The notes under the pieces: generated by a model
Told to the model about the DNA's origin: nothing
Seen by the model: only the letters and a program-made list of their open reading frames with translations
The model's database searches: none
Position numbers and translations under genes: made by a program
Part shown: one piece after another, positions 55,108-64,000 of the stretch
Numbering within the stretch: position 1 is the first letter of the stretch
Layout: every line of letters starts with the position of its first letter
Source: Bacteroides intestinalis
GTDB lineage: Bacteria; Bacteroidota; Bacteroidia; Bacteroidales; Bacteroidaceae
DNA: 64,000 nt
Assembly: GCF_003464595.1 (NCBI RefSeq)
Contig: NZ_QRZF01000008.1
Span: 62,001-126,000 of the forward strand
Direction of reading: 5' to 3'

Positions 55108-56943
55108 ATGAAAAAAGAAATTAAGTTCAGCTTGGTGTTCAGGGACATGTGGCAGAGTGCCGGAAAATATGTGCCCCGCGTAGACCAGTTGGTAAAGGTT
55201 GCTCCAGCTATTGTTGAAATGGGCTGTTTTGCCCGGGTAGAAACCAATGGCGGAGGTTTTGAACAGGTAAATTTATTGTTTGGTGAAAATCCTAATAAAG
55301 CTGTACGTGCATGGACGAAACCGTTCCACGAAGCCGGTATACAAACTCACATGTTGGATCGCGCATTGAATGGTCTGCGCATGAGCCCCGTGCCTGCGGA
55401 TGTACGTAGGCTGTTTTACAAAGTGAAGAAAGTACAGGGGACAGACATCACACGTACGTTCTGTGGACTGAATGATACCCGTAACATTATTCCTTCCATC
55501 ACTTACGCTAAGGAAGCCGGAATGATTTCACAGTGTTCGCTCTGTATCACCCATTCGCCCATCCATACAGTAGAATACTATACGGATATGGCGTTAACGC
55601 TCATCAAGGCAGGTGCCGATGAAATCTGTATCAAGGATATGGCAGGTATCGGACGCCCGGTATCATTGGGTAAGATTGTAGCAAATATCAAGGCGGCACA
55701 CCCTGAAATCCCTATTCAGTATCATAGTCATGCAGGTCCCGGTTTTAATATGGCAAGCATCCTCGAAGTTTGTGAGGCTGGTTGCGATTATATCGACGTG
55801 GGCATGGAACCGTTGTCATGGGGTACGGGACATGCTGACTTGCTGAGCGTGCAGGCAATGCTGAAAGATGCAGGTTTCCAGGTTCCTGAGGTGAATATGG
55901 AAGCATACATGAAGGTACGTGCATTGATTCAGGAATTTATGGACGATTTTCTTGGTCTGTACATCAGTCCGAAGAACCGCTTGATGAACTCCCTGCTGAT
56001 TGGTCCGGGACTTCCGGGTGGTATGATGGGTAGCCTTATGGCCGACCTAGAGTCCAATCTGGAATCCATCAATAAATATAAGGCAAAACGTAACTTGCCG
56101 TTTATGACGCAGGATCAGTTGCTTATCAAGCTGTTTAACGAAGTAGCTTATGTATGGCCGCGTGTAGGTTATCCTCCGTTGGTAACTCCGTTCAGCCAGT
56201 ACGTTAAGAATCTGGCGATGATGAACGTGATTGCCATGGAAAAAGGCAAGGAACGTTGGGGTATGATTGCTGATGATATCTGGGATATGTTGTTGGGCAA
56301 GGCAGGTAAACTGCCGGGTACGCTGGCTCCTGAACTCGTGGAGAAAGCGGAACGTGAAGGCCGTAAGTTCTTCACCGGAAATCCACAGGATAATTATCCG
56401 GATGCGCTCGACAAGTATCGCAAGATGATGAAAGAGAATAAATGGGATCTGGGAGAAGATGATGAAGAACTCTTCGAATATGCCATGCATCCGGCACAAT
56501 ACGAAGCATACAAGAGTGGCAAGGCGAAAGAAGACTTCCTGGCAGACGTGGAAAAACGGAAGGCGGAACTTAATAAGTCCCCGTTGGATGACGCTAAACC
56601 GAAGACGCTAACCGTACAGGTGGATGGACAGGCTTATCGCGTAACGGTGGCTTATGGTGATATTGACCTACCGGCAAATGCTACTGCGAAAGTGGAAGCC
56701 CCCGTAGGCGAAGGTCAGGATGTGATCGCTCCGTTGGAAGGTAAGTTCTTCCTGACGAAGAATGCACAGGAAACTCCGGTGAAAGTGGGCGACAAGGTGA
56801 AGAAAGGTGACTTGCTTTGCTACATTGAAGCCATGAAGACATACAATGCCATCCGTGCCGACTTTGACGGAACAATTACGGCTATTTGTGCCACTCCGGG
56901 GGACACTGTTTCAGAAGATGATGTATTAATGAAGATAGGATAA
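55108..56943 (+). CDS. oadA: Oxaloacetate decarboxylase alpha / biotin carboxyl-carrier carboxyltransferase
   Basis: A 611-residue protein with an HMGL-like carboxyltransferase barrel, a conserved carboxylase domain and a C-terminal biotinyl domain with Lys577 in EAMKTY. The metal site YHSHAGPG and the lysine in CIKDMAGIG are present. The N-terminal motif is FRDMWQSAGKYVPR, where the enterobacterial enzyme has RDAHQSL, so it belongs to a distinct Bacteroidetes branch. With OadB and OadG it would decarboxylate oxaloacetate and pump Na+. Use on pyruvate carboxylation or methylmalonyl-CoA cannot be excluded. Confidence 0.87.
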   Translation: MKKEIKFSLVFRDMWQSAGKYVPRVDQLVKVAPAIVEMGCFARVETNGGGFEQVNLLFGENPNKAVRAWTKPFHEAGIQTHMLDRALNGLRMSPVPADVRRLFYKVKKVQGTDITRTFCGLNDTRNIIPSITYAKEAGMISQCSLCITHSPIHTVEYYTDMALTLIKAGADEICIKDMAGIGRPVSLGKIVANIKAAHPEIPIQYHSHAGPGFNMASILEVCEAGCDYIDVGMEPLSWGTGHADLLSVQAMLKDAGFQVPEVNMEAYMKVRALIQEFMDDFLGLYISPKNRLMNSLLIGPGLPGGMMGSLMADLESNLESINKYKAKRNLPFMTQDQLLIKLFNEVAYVWPRVGYPPLVTPFSQYVKNLAMMNVIAMEKGKERWGMIADDIWDMLLGKAGKLPGTLAPELVEKAEREGRKFFTGNPQDNYPDALDKYRKMMKENKWDLGEDDEELFEYAMHPAQYEAYKSGKAKEDFLADVEKRKAELNKSPLDDAKPKTLTVQVDGQAYRVTVAYGDIDLPANATAKVEAPVGEGQDVIAPLEGKFFLTKNAQETPVKVGDKVKKGDLLCYIEAMKTYNAIRADFDGTITAICATPGDTVSEDDVLMKIG

Positions 56944-56949
56944 ACAGCG

Positions 56950-58185
56950 ATGGAAGAAATATTTGCAAAACTCTATGATATGACGGCGTTCAGCAATATC
57001 ATTGCCGACCCGTCGTTTCTGGTGATGTATGCCATTGCTTTCATTCTGCTGTACTTGGGTATCAAGAAGCACTACGAACCGTTGTTGCTGGTGCCCATCG
57101 CTTTTGGTGTACTTATCGCCAACTTTCCCGGTGGTGATATGGGGGTCATTCAGGCAGATGAAAACGGAATGGTAATGGTAAATGGGGTATTGAAGAACAT
57201 CTGGGAAATGCCGCTCCATGAAATAGCGCACGACCTGGGATTGATGAACTTCATCTACTATATGTTGATTAAGACAGGTTTCTTGCCGCCCATCATCTTT
57301 ATGGGTGTGGGTGCTTTGACGGACTTCGGACCGATGCTTCGCAACCTGCGTCTCTCTATCTTTGGTGCTGCTGCACAGTTGGGTATCTTCACTGTGCTGC
57401 TATGTGCTGTTATGATAGGTTTCACTCCACAGGAGGCAGGTGCACTGGGCATTATCGGTGGTGCTGATGGTCCGACGGCTATCTTCACGACTATTAAGCT
57501 GGCTCCGCATCTGTTGGGTCCGATTGCTATTGCAGCCTATTCTTACATGGCGTTGGTGCCGGTGATTATTCCGTTGGTAGTGAAGCTGTTCTGCTCTAAG
57601 AAGGAACTGATGATCAATATGAAGGAACAGGAAAAGCTCTATCCTTCGAAGACGGAAATCAAGAATCTGCGTGTACTGAAAATCATTTTCCCGATAGCAG
57701 TAACTACAATTGTCGCTCTCTTTGTACCGACGGCAGTGCCTTTGATCGGTATGTTGATGTTCGGTAACCTGATTAAGGAAATCGGTGCGGACACCAGCCG
57801 TTTGTTTGATGCGGCTGCCAACAGCATTATGAATGCGGCAACTATTTTCTTAGGACTGAGTGTAGGCGCAACTATGACAAGCGAAGCATTTCTGAACTGG
57901 ACAACCATTGGTATTGTTATTGGTGGTTTCCTTGCATTTGCGCTTTCTATTACGGGTGGTATCTTCTTTGTGAAGCTGTTCAACCTGTTCAGCAAGAAGA
58001 AGATAAATCCGTTGATCGGTGCAACGGGATTGAGTGCTGTGCCTATGGCAAGCCGTGTGTGCAATGAGATTGCTACGAAGTATGACCCGAAGAACCATGT
58101 GCTGAATTACTGTATGTCCAGTAATATCTCTGGTGTAATCGGTTCGGCTGTAGCGGCGGGTGTGCTGATTTCGTTCCTGGGATAA
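56950..58185 (+). CDS. oadB: Sodium ion-translocating decarboxylase beta subunit
   Basis: A 411-residue inner membrane protein with about eleven hydrophobic segments and the signature GVGALTDFGPMLRNLRLSIFGAAAQLGIF, including the Asp that binds Na+, and GIIGGADGPTAIF. It starts six bases after oadA and is the sodium channel and decarboxylase part. It ends the oad operon. Confidence 0.92.
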   Translation: MEEIFAKLYDMTAFSNIIADPSFLVMYAIAFILLYLGIKKHYEPLLLVPIAFGVLIANFPGGDMGVIQADENGMVMVNGVLKNIWEMPLHEIAHDLGLMNFIYYMLIKTGFLPPIIFMGVGALTDFGPMLRNLRLSIFGAAAQLGIFTVLLCAVMIGFTPQEAGALGIIGGADGPTAIFTTIKLAPHLLGPIAIAAYSYMALVPVIIPLVVKLFCSKKELMINMKEQEKLYPSKTEIKNLRVLKIIFPIAVTTIVALFVPTAVPLIGMLMFGNLIKEIGADTSRLFDAAANSIMNAATIFLGLSVGATMTSEAFLNWTTIGIVIGGFLAFALSITGGIFFVKLFNLFSKKKINPLIGATGLSAVPMASRVCNEIATKYDPKNHVLNYCMSSNISGVIGSAVAAGVLISFLG

Positions 58186-58204
58186 GGGGAATAGATACGA
58201 AGAC

Positions 58205-58289
58205 GGCGCGGATTACGCGAATTACACGGATTCTTTTGTTGCAATTTGTTGCAATAAAGCTGATCTGCGTAATCCGTGTAATCCGCGCC
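58205..58289. terminator. Long imperfect hairpin between oadB and efflux operon
   Basis: GGCGCGGATTAC (58205-58216) and GTAATCCGCGCC (58278-58289) pair perfectly; inside them the arms continue to match at 11 of 15 positions (58205-58231 with 58263-58289). A T-rich stretch follows on the right. It separates two convergent operons and can end both. Confidence 0.7.
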
Positions 58290-58296
58290 TGATTTT

Positions 58297-59568
58297 TTAT
58301 TCACTAATCACTTTTCTGTATTCTGCCACTGCCATTTTTTCTGCCAGATATGCATTAATCAGGTTCGTATGAGCCTGTGTCCACGACAATTGTGCGGACA
58401 AGACATCTGCCATACTGGATTTTCCTTCATTATAAGAGAAAGTCACAAGGTCCAGGTTCTCTTCGGCAAGAGCCATATTTTCCTTTGCAGTCTTTACTTG
58501 CTGCTCCGTTTCCGTCAGTTTCGTAGTGGCGGCGGAGAGCTCTTCAAGAATAGTATCAGTAATATAACTTTGTTGTAGCTTCTGGATGCCAATGAATGCT
58601 TTCTGTTGTCGGTTTGTCTTGAAACGGGCTCCCCAACGGAAGATGGGGATACTGACGTTTACTCCGGCTACAGGAGTATGGGGAATTTCCTGTCCCATAT
58701 ATGTGATACCTGTATCCCAACCTGTGGCAAGGAACATACTTACCTGGGGATTATACTTGCTGAGGGCGGCATGGCGTTGTGCTTCACTTCGGGCAATGTT
58801 TACTGTTGTACTGGCATAATCGGCACGGCGTGGAAGTACATCGTCAAGTCCAAGAATGTCGACGGGTTCACTGGCTATACTGATTTCACTTAGACTATCA
58901 ACGGGAGTATTGGGTGTTGCTCCCATTAAAATGTTCAGTTGTTGCAGGGCAAGGGTATAATTCTGGCGGGCTTTGATATATTGCAATTCAGCTTCTTTCT
59001 GGCGGGTGGAAATCATCAGCAGGTCTGTACGGCTGATAGCGCCATCGTCGAAACGATCCTGAATAATATCGTGCTGCTTCTTTATGATATCCTGAAATGT
59101 AGCAGCAGCCTCAAGACTGGCATAAGCGGCTGAAGCATTCCAGTAAACGGCATCACTTTGATAATGAATTTGGTCGAGAGTAAGTTCGGTGGTGAGTTGG
59201 CTTAACTCTTCGTCTGCCTGTGCCATACGTTTCTGGGCTATCAGAGAACCACCGGTATAGAGGGGCTGTGCCAAAGTTGCGAGTGCCTGATAGGTGTAGG
59301 GGCGGTATTCACCCTTCGGACTGTTCCACTTATCCAGATGGTTGAGGTTGGCGGTACCTTCGGCAGTGATGTCTATTTGTGGCAGGAAGCCGGTATTTGC
59401 TATTTTTCGCGCTTCGGTGCTTGCCATGGTTTTCAGGCGCTGCTGTTTCAACACCTGGCTGTAGGCTTCTACTTTGTCACGATATGCTTCACGGCTGAGA
59501 TACTGTTGGGCTCCGGCTTTCAGGCCGAAGCAACAGAGTAGTGTGACTATGAATATCTTCTTTTTCAT
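58297..59568 (-). CDS. TolC-family outer membrane efflux protein
   Basis: A 423-residue protein with a signal peptide (about 1-20, ...CFGLKAGA) and two long helical repeats of the TolC kind (RQKEAELQYIKARQNYTLALQQLNILMG and EENLDLVTFSYNEGKSSMADVLSAQ). It forms the outer membrane channel of the pump, last gene of the operon, 21 nt behind the RND gene. Confidence 0.9.
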   Translation of the reverse strand: MKKKIFIVTLLCCFGLKAGAQQYLSREAYRDKVEAYSQVLKQQRLKTMASTEARKIANTGFLPQIDITAEGTANLNHLDKWNSPKGEYRPYTYQALATLAQPLYTGGSLIAQKRMAQADEELSQLTTELTLDQIHYQSDAVYWNASAAYASLEAAATFQDIIKKQHDIIQDRFDDGAISRTDLLMISTRQKEAELQYIKARQNYTLALQQLNILMGATPNTPVDSLSEISIASEPVDILGLDDVLPRRADYASTTVNIARSEAQRHAALSKYNPQVSMFLATGWDTGITYMGQEIPHTPVAGVNVSIPIFRWGARFKTNRQQKAFIGIQKLQQSYITDTILEELSAATTKLTETEQQVKTAKENMALAEENLDLVTFSYNEGKSSMADVLSAQLSWTQAHTNLINAYLAEKMAVAEYRKVISE

Positions 59569-59589
59569 GATTACTTGTATTTCTTCTTT

Positions 59590-62500
59590 TCACTTTTTAA
59601 TCTTATGTATCGCACAATATGCCACTGGAAGAACGAACAGAGTTAATGCTGAAGCCACCAGCAAACCACCCATGATTGTTGCCGCCATACCACCGAACAT
59701 AGCGTCGAATAGCAACGGTAACATACCCAGAATCGTGGTTCCGGATGCCATGGCTACAGGTATGATACGACTGGTTGTTGCACTGATTACCGCATTCAGT
59801 GGCGTTTTTCCGGAAGCAGTTTCTATATCGATCTGGTCTACCAATACAATTGCATTCTTGATATTCATACCAATCAATCCCAGTAGACCGAGGACAGAGA
59901 AGAAGTCGAATGATTTACCAAGCAAGATTAATCCCAGTACGATGCCGATAAAGATAAGCGGCAACATCAATAGGATGACGATTGGCTTGCGGTAGGTTCT
60001 GAACAGGAATAACAGGGTAATGAACATCAGGAAAAAAGTTAATGGCATGTTAGCTGCCAATGCTGCATTACTTTCTGCTTGACTTTCCTGTTCACCAAAA
60101 TACTTCATGGTGTATCCTTCCGGTACCTGAATTTCTTCTTGCACTTCTTTCCATATCTTATTGAATGCTGCTATGGCATTTACTCCCCGGCGTGGATCGG
60201 CTTGCGCCATCATTACCATCTGGCGGTTATAATCTTTCACATTCGAGAACTTATATTGGAAATCAAATTCACTGACTACTTGTTCCAAGGTAGTGGTTTC
60301 CTGTGTTGTTCCGAATACGGGTAGTGTACGCAGATCGTTGATACGGAAAGAATCGACCGTGTTATCTTTTAGCAGGATAGGCAACACTTGGTCGCCCTCA
60401 CGATATTCACCTAATGTCATACCGCTTGTGCCAATCTGAATACTCTGTGCCATGCTCTGTCGGGAGACACCTAACGGTTGGGCACGTTCCGGACTGTAAA
60501 CGGGTTTCCATACAGGAATCTTATTCCCCCATGAATTTCGTACGTTAATGAGATCGTCATCCCGATGCATGATTTCCAGGACCTTATTGGTCAGCATCAC
60601 CAGTGAATCGACATTATTACCGATGAAACCGATTTCAATGGCAGCATCTACCGCAGGTGATAGTTTAAACAAAGTGGTACGGGTAATGGCATTCGGATAG
60701 TTCGCCTTCATATACTGGTCGAAATTCTCTTCGTATTCCTTTGTATATTTACTGTCGGTTAGTTCAATGAGTATATTGGCAAAGTTGGGCTTGGGACCCA
60801 CGGAAGTAGATGCCAGATAGTAACGTAATGGCGTACTGCCGAAAGTAGTGGATATCCGTTTCACTTCCGGTTGTTGCAGGAGGTGCGCTTCCACCTGTTT
60901 CATTTCCTTTTCCACGTCACGGATGCTGTAACCGTCCGGATAGAATATATCGGCACGGAAATAGGGCTTATCCAATGAGGGGAAGAAGTTTTGCGGCATC
61001 ATTCCCATGATGATCAGTGAGATGATAAACAGGACTACCATACTACCTAGTGTGAGCGTTTTCTTTTTGATAAGTACTCCGAGGATAGATGCGAACTTGT
61101 GATAGAAAGGTTTATCATACGGATCTTTATTAGTATCGCCGGATTTGGTTTTCAAGATAAAATTGCCGAAAGTGGTGGTTTGTGTGAGTGCCAGTACCCA
61201 GCTTAATCCCAAAGAAATGGCAAGTACGACAAACAGAGGTTTTACGATTTCCGCTACGGCAGAAGGGGCGAGGTACAATGGGAGGAATGAACAAATGGCG
61301 ATGAACGTGGCGCCAAGTAAGCCCCATTGTGGTCCGGTAGCTCCATCTATCAGTGCTTTTCTACGGTCTATTCCTCGGGCAATGGCTATTTGTGCATTGT
61401 CCGTCACTACAATGGCATTATCCACCAGCATACCCATGGCAATGATGAAACCTGCCAGGGAAGTACGGTTCAGTCCTACCCCCATGAAGGACATGATGAG
61501 CAACGTGCCGCCAATGGTAAATAGCAGTGAACTTCCTATAAGTATACCAGCACGTAGCCCCATCACCAGCATGATGATAACGATTACAATGAGGAGGGAT
61601 TCTATCAGGTTAATGATGAAACCATTATTTGCTTCCTGAGCTATGACATTTTCCGGATACAGACTTTCCAACTCCAACCCTACCGGAATAAGGGGAAGAA
61701 GTTCAGCCAGTTTCTGATCTACCAGTTCTCCGGTCTTTACTACATCCTTTGTCGGGTCGGTGGAAACGCCGATACCTATGGCACGCTTCCCATTGACATG
61801 CATGATGTTGCCGGGTGGGTCCATATATCCTTTTTCGATAATGGCTATATCACCCAATTTTACTTGCCCTCCCGAAGTTGTAATCACTTGGTTCCGGATG
61901 TCATTGACGGTGGTGTAAGTTCCGTTGGCTACAATACGCAATTGTTGTTCACTGGCGTTGATTTCACCCGTGTTGATAATCTGGTTTTGCGATTGCAACA
62001 GGCTTGCCACTTGCTTCGGGTCTATCCCCATACCGACCAGTTTATTGACGGATATAAAGATATTCACCACTTCGGTTTGCGTGCCGAACAGGGCTACTTT
62101 CATTACCCCGTCAGCAGTGATAACCTGAGTTTTGATACGCTCTGCCCAGTTGCGCATTTCTTCGTAAGAGAAACCGTCATCGCCTACCAGACCGTAATAG
62201 ATGCCGAATACATCACCGAAATCGTCCGATACCGTGGGAACGGAAGCACCGGCGGGTAGTTGCGGTTGTATGTTGAGCACCTTGCGGCGAAGTTCATCCC
62301 ATTTCTGCGGAATAGACTCTGCGGAAAGGGAAGGTTGAAGCTCGAATGTTATCTTGGATAGTCCGTACATGGACTCCGATTTAATTTTATATGCACCACT
62401 CATCGACTGTATCTCGCGGGAGATCGGTTCGGTGATCAGTCGTTCTACTTCTGCCGGTTCTGCCCCCGGATAGCGAGTCATAATGACCGCTGACTTGATG

Positions 62501-62622
62501 ACGAAGGGTGCATCCTCTTTCTTTCCCAACCGGCCGAATGATAGTATACCGCCGATTAGCAACACAGCTAGGAAGAAATAAACAATCTTGGTGTTGTCTA
62601 ATGCATATTTAGCTAAATTCAT
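59590..62622 (-). CDS. RND efflux transporter permease
   Basis: A 1010-residue inner membrane antiporter with the twelve-helix RND plan: helix 1 (about 12-30), the large periplasmic loops, TM4 motif MGMLVDNAIVVTDN with one of the two usual Asp residues followed by Asn, and TM10-11 IGMNIKNAIVLVDQID. It resembles HAE-type drug and bile exporters. Substrate unknown. Separated from the adaptor gene by 262 nt that hold an inverted-repeat element. Confidence 0.92.
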   Translation of the reverse strand: MNLAKYALDNTKIVYFFLAVLLIGGILSFGRLGKKEDAPFVIKSAVIMTRYPGAEPAEVERLITEPISREIQSMSGAYKIKSESMYGLSKITFELQPSLSAESIPQKWDELRRKVLNIQPQLPAGASVPTVSDDFGDVFGIYYGLVGDDGFSYEEMRNWAERIKTQVITADGVMKVALFGTQTEVVNIFISVNKLVGMGIDPKQVASLLQSQNQIINTGEINASEQQLRIVANGTYTTVNDIRNQVITTSGGQVKLGDIAIIEKGYMDPPGNIMHVNGKRAIGIGVSTDPTKDVVKTGELVDQKLAELLPLIPVGLELESLYPENVIAQEANNGFIINLIESLLIVIVIIMLVMGLRAGILIGSSLLFTIGGTLLIMSFMGVGLNRTSLAGFIIAMGMLVDNAIVVTDNAQIAIARGIDRRKALIDGATGPQWGLLGATFIAICSFLPLYLAPSAVAEIVKPLFVVLAISLGLSWVLALTQTTTFGNFILKTKSGDTNKDPYDKPFYHKFASILGVLIKKKTLTLGSMVVLFIISLIIMGMMPQNFFPSLDKPYFRADIFYPDGYSIRDVEKEMKQVEAHLLQQPEVKRISTTFGSTPLRYYLASTSVGPKPNFANILIELTDSKYTKEYEENFDQYMKANYPNAITRTTLFKLSPAVDAAIEIGFIGNNVDSLVMLTNKVLEIMHRDDDLINVRNSWGNKIPVWKPVYSPERAQPLGVSRQSMAQSIQIGTSGMTLGEYREGDQVLPILLKDNTVDSFRINDLRTLPVFGTTQETTTLEQVVSEFDFQYKFSNVKDYNRQMVMMAQADPRRGVNAIAAFNKIWKEVQEEIQVPEGYTMKYFGEQESQAESNAALAANMPLTFFLMFITLLFLFRTYRKPIVILLMLPLIFIGIVLGLILLGKSFDFFSVLGLLGLIGMNIKNAIVLVDQIDIETASGKTPLNAVISATTSRIIPVAMASGTTILGMLPLLFDAMFGGMAATIMGGLLVASALTLFVLPVAYCAIHKIKK

Positions 62623-62690
62623 ATGATTTATATTTATGTTTTAGATTCTATAAATGATAATTTAGCGGCGAAGCTATTGGTATTCTGACT

Positions 62691-62851
62691 ATCTCAATTC
62701 CCCTCCTCCAGTTGGAGGAGGGGTGCCCAACGGGCGGGGTGGTAGGTGAGAGAAAAATTCCTTAATTTTATTATTCATAGGTATTTTATTGTTTTACCTA
62801 CCACCTCCCCCTACGGGTACTCCTCCTCCCAAGAGGAGGAGAATTTGAGAT
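62691..62851. repeat. 160-bp inverted-repeat element inside efflux operon
   Basis: Arms at 62691-62747 and 62796-62851 are imperfect reverse complements (roughly 80 percent), with a 48-nt AT-rich middle. Each arm has its own hairpin (CCCCTCCTCC-AGTT-GGAGGAGGGG split over 62700-62723; CTCCTCCTCC...GGAGGAG in 62820-62841). No transposase and no clear target-site duplication were found. It looks like a miniature repeat of the kind known between Bacteroides genes. Confidence 0.72.
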
Positions 62852-62884
62852 ACTTCAGCCTTTCATCTCCTACTAAATTATCAT

Positions 62885-63937
62885 TTAATTGATAACTTTC
62901 ACCGTCTGTCCCTCGACCAGTTGGTGCACTCCGGCAATCACAATAGTTTCTCCCGGCTGTACACCGGTAGAGATAAGAGCATTGGCTTCTCCGGTAGGAG
63001 AGTATACGGTTACTTCCCGCTTGCTTACCTTATTATCCTTTACTACCCACACATAGGTTTTCTGGTTCTCGCTTTCACCGAATATGGCACTGAGCGGAAT
63101 ATTCACAAGCTTTTCTTCCAAGAAGGGAGCTACGTCCGAAGCCAATTTGATTTTGCACGTAAATCCCGGTTTCACATCGTATAGGGAACGGTTGAAAGCG
63201 GGATCTTCAATCGTAATAGTTACCGGAATACCTGTTCCGGCTGTAGAAATGTCCAGATATTCTTCCAGTTTTGCATTGAATACCGTGCCCGGATAGGTAT
63301 CGAATACCACTTTGAATGTTACGTCCTTTGCCCGAAGTAGATAGAGATAATCATCCGGTACGGTGAATTTGATACGGAGCTTTTGTGTATTCACCAGTTG
63401 TACAATGCCTTCCCCAGAGTTCACGCGCTGATAGTTTTCTACCAGACGTTTTTCAATAGAACCGTCGAAGGGAGCGGTAAGTTTGGTATCCCGCATATTA
63501 TTGCTGGATAATTCATAAGCTGACTTTGCTTTTTGATAATTGGCAACGCTAATTTCATATTCCTGCACGGAGATAGCCTGACGTCCCAACAAGCGTTTGT
63601 TACGTTCTACCTGTGCTGCGGCAGTTTCGTAAGCGGCTTTGTCGGCGGCATATTGCAGGGAAATGTCGCGCGGATCAATGGCGGCGATCAACTGTCCTTT
63701 CTTTACTCGCTGGCCTTCTACCACAGGAAGATTTATGACCTGTCCGCTGACACGGAAGGCCAGTTTCACGTATTCTACGGCTTCTACAATACCGGAGAAG
63801 TCTTTCCGGATGACCGATTGGGAGCTGGCAGTAGCTGTCTTGACAGGTCGGACCAGCGTGGCATCGCCCTCTTTCTTGTGCCCGCATGATGTGGCAAGCA
63901 GCATCACGCTGATGGCGAACAAATAGATTTTCTTCAT
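62885..63937 (-). CDS. RND efflux periplasmic adaptor, lipoprotein
   Basis: A 350-residue membrane-fusion protein with a lipoprotein leader (MKKIYLFAISVMLLATSCG), lipoyl-like halves (VKLAFRVSGQVINLPVVEGQRVKKGQLIAAIDP), a helical hairpin (about 95-160), and beta-barrel domains. It links the RND pump to TolC. First gene of the adaptor-RND-TolC operon. Its promoter was not identified; only 63 bases remain to the right edge and I see no clear -33/-7 pair there. Confidence 0.92.
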   Translation of the reverse strand: MKKIYLFAISVMLLATSCGHKKEGDATLVRPVKTATASSQSVIRKDFSGIVEAVEYVKLAFRVSGQVINLPVVEGQRVKKGQLIAAIDPRDISLQYAADKAAYETAAAQVERNKRLLGRQAISVQEYEISVANYQKAKSAYELSSNNMRDTKLTAPFDGSIEKRLVENYQRVNSGEGIVQLVNTQKLRIKFTVPDDYLYLLRAKDVTFKVVFDTYPGTVFNAKLEEYLDISTAGTGIPVTITIEDPAFNRSLYDVKPGFTCKIKLASDVAPFLEEKLVNIPLSAIFGESENQKTYVWVVKDNKVSKREVTVYSPTGEANALISTGVQPGETIVIAGVHQLVEGQTVKVIN

Positions 63938-64000
63938 ACTAATATATAGTTGTTCGTTTAGGTATAAAAAACATAAAACCGGAAAAACAGATAATTGTTC

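Overview
The window looks like chromosomal DNA of a gut Bacteroides or a close Bacteroidales relative. Evidence: promoters of the Bacteroides type (TTTG, a 19-21 nt spacer, then TAnnTTTG), absence of clear Shine-Dalgarno sequences, hybrid two-component systems, a TonB-dependent receptor, GHL10 and GH36 glycosidases, DUF4924, LruC and DUF6377-like proteins, and a single-chain pyruvate:ferredoxin oxidoreductase. No tRNA, rRNA, insertion sequence, prophage or true CRISPR array was seen. Species cannot be fixed from the sequence alone.

Region by region. 1-7.7 kb: the 5' part of a MACPF-domain lipoprotein gene running off the left edge (possible antibacterial toxin of the BSAP kind), a membrane-spanning TPR/HTH regulator, and divergently a TonB-dependent receptor plus a GH36 alpha-galactosidase. 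8-10.1 kb: an isolated VgrG-like spike and PAAR tip pair. 10.3-15.2 kb: ogt, a periplasmic-sugar-binding hybrid two-component regulator and a PfkB kinase. 15.3-20.1 kb: pyruvate:ferredoxin oxidoreductase behind an AAA ATPase gene. 20.2-31.8 kb: an ATP-grasp-like protein, two GHL10 glycosidase paralogues, CstA with a small membrane protein and a beta-barrel protein, UvrA, and a TPR histidine kinase. 31.8-40.8 kb: paired short chromate transporters directly behind a large hybrid two-component regulator, then PurL. 41-43.1 kb: a doubly broken LruC lipoprotein gene. 43.7-48.5 kb: LysE-type exporter, DUF4924, RfbD, PrfC, and a membrane-anchored HTH protein. 48.9-53.6 kb: a type III-like restriction-modification pair in res-mod order. 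54.1-58.2 kb: an HU-like protein and the sodium-pumping decarboxylase genes oadG-oadA-oadB. 58.3-63.9 kb: a tripartite RND efflux operon.

Several genes fit an anaerobic saccharolytic life: alpha-galactoside release and uptake, sugar-sensing regulation beside a sugar kinase, pyruvate oxidation to ferredoxin, and sodium-coupled decarboxylation. Others concern competition and defence: MACPF protein, VgrG/PAAR, restriction-modification and efflux.

The most unusual signal is not a gene. Three intergenic arrays (10929-11038, 25240-25349, 48584-48671) each lie 33-56 bases after a plus-strand stop codon and each repeat with an exact 22-nt period. Every unit carries a short palindromic core, but the core sequence differs completely from locus to locus. 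This shared design with unrelated sequence suggests a family of 3'-end elements that I do not recognise. Other non-coding signals are four short direct repeats about 55 nt apart next to the restriction-modification operon, an identical 26-nt AT-rich element placed just before two start codons, and a 160-bp inverted-repeat element inside the efflux operon.
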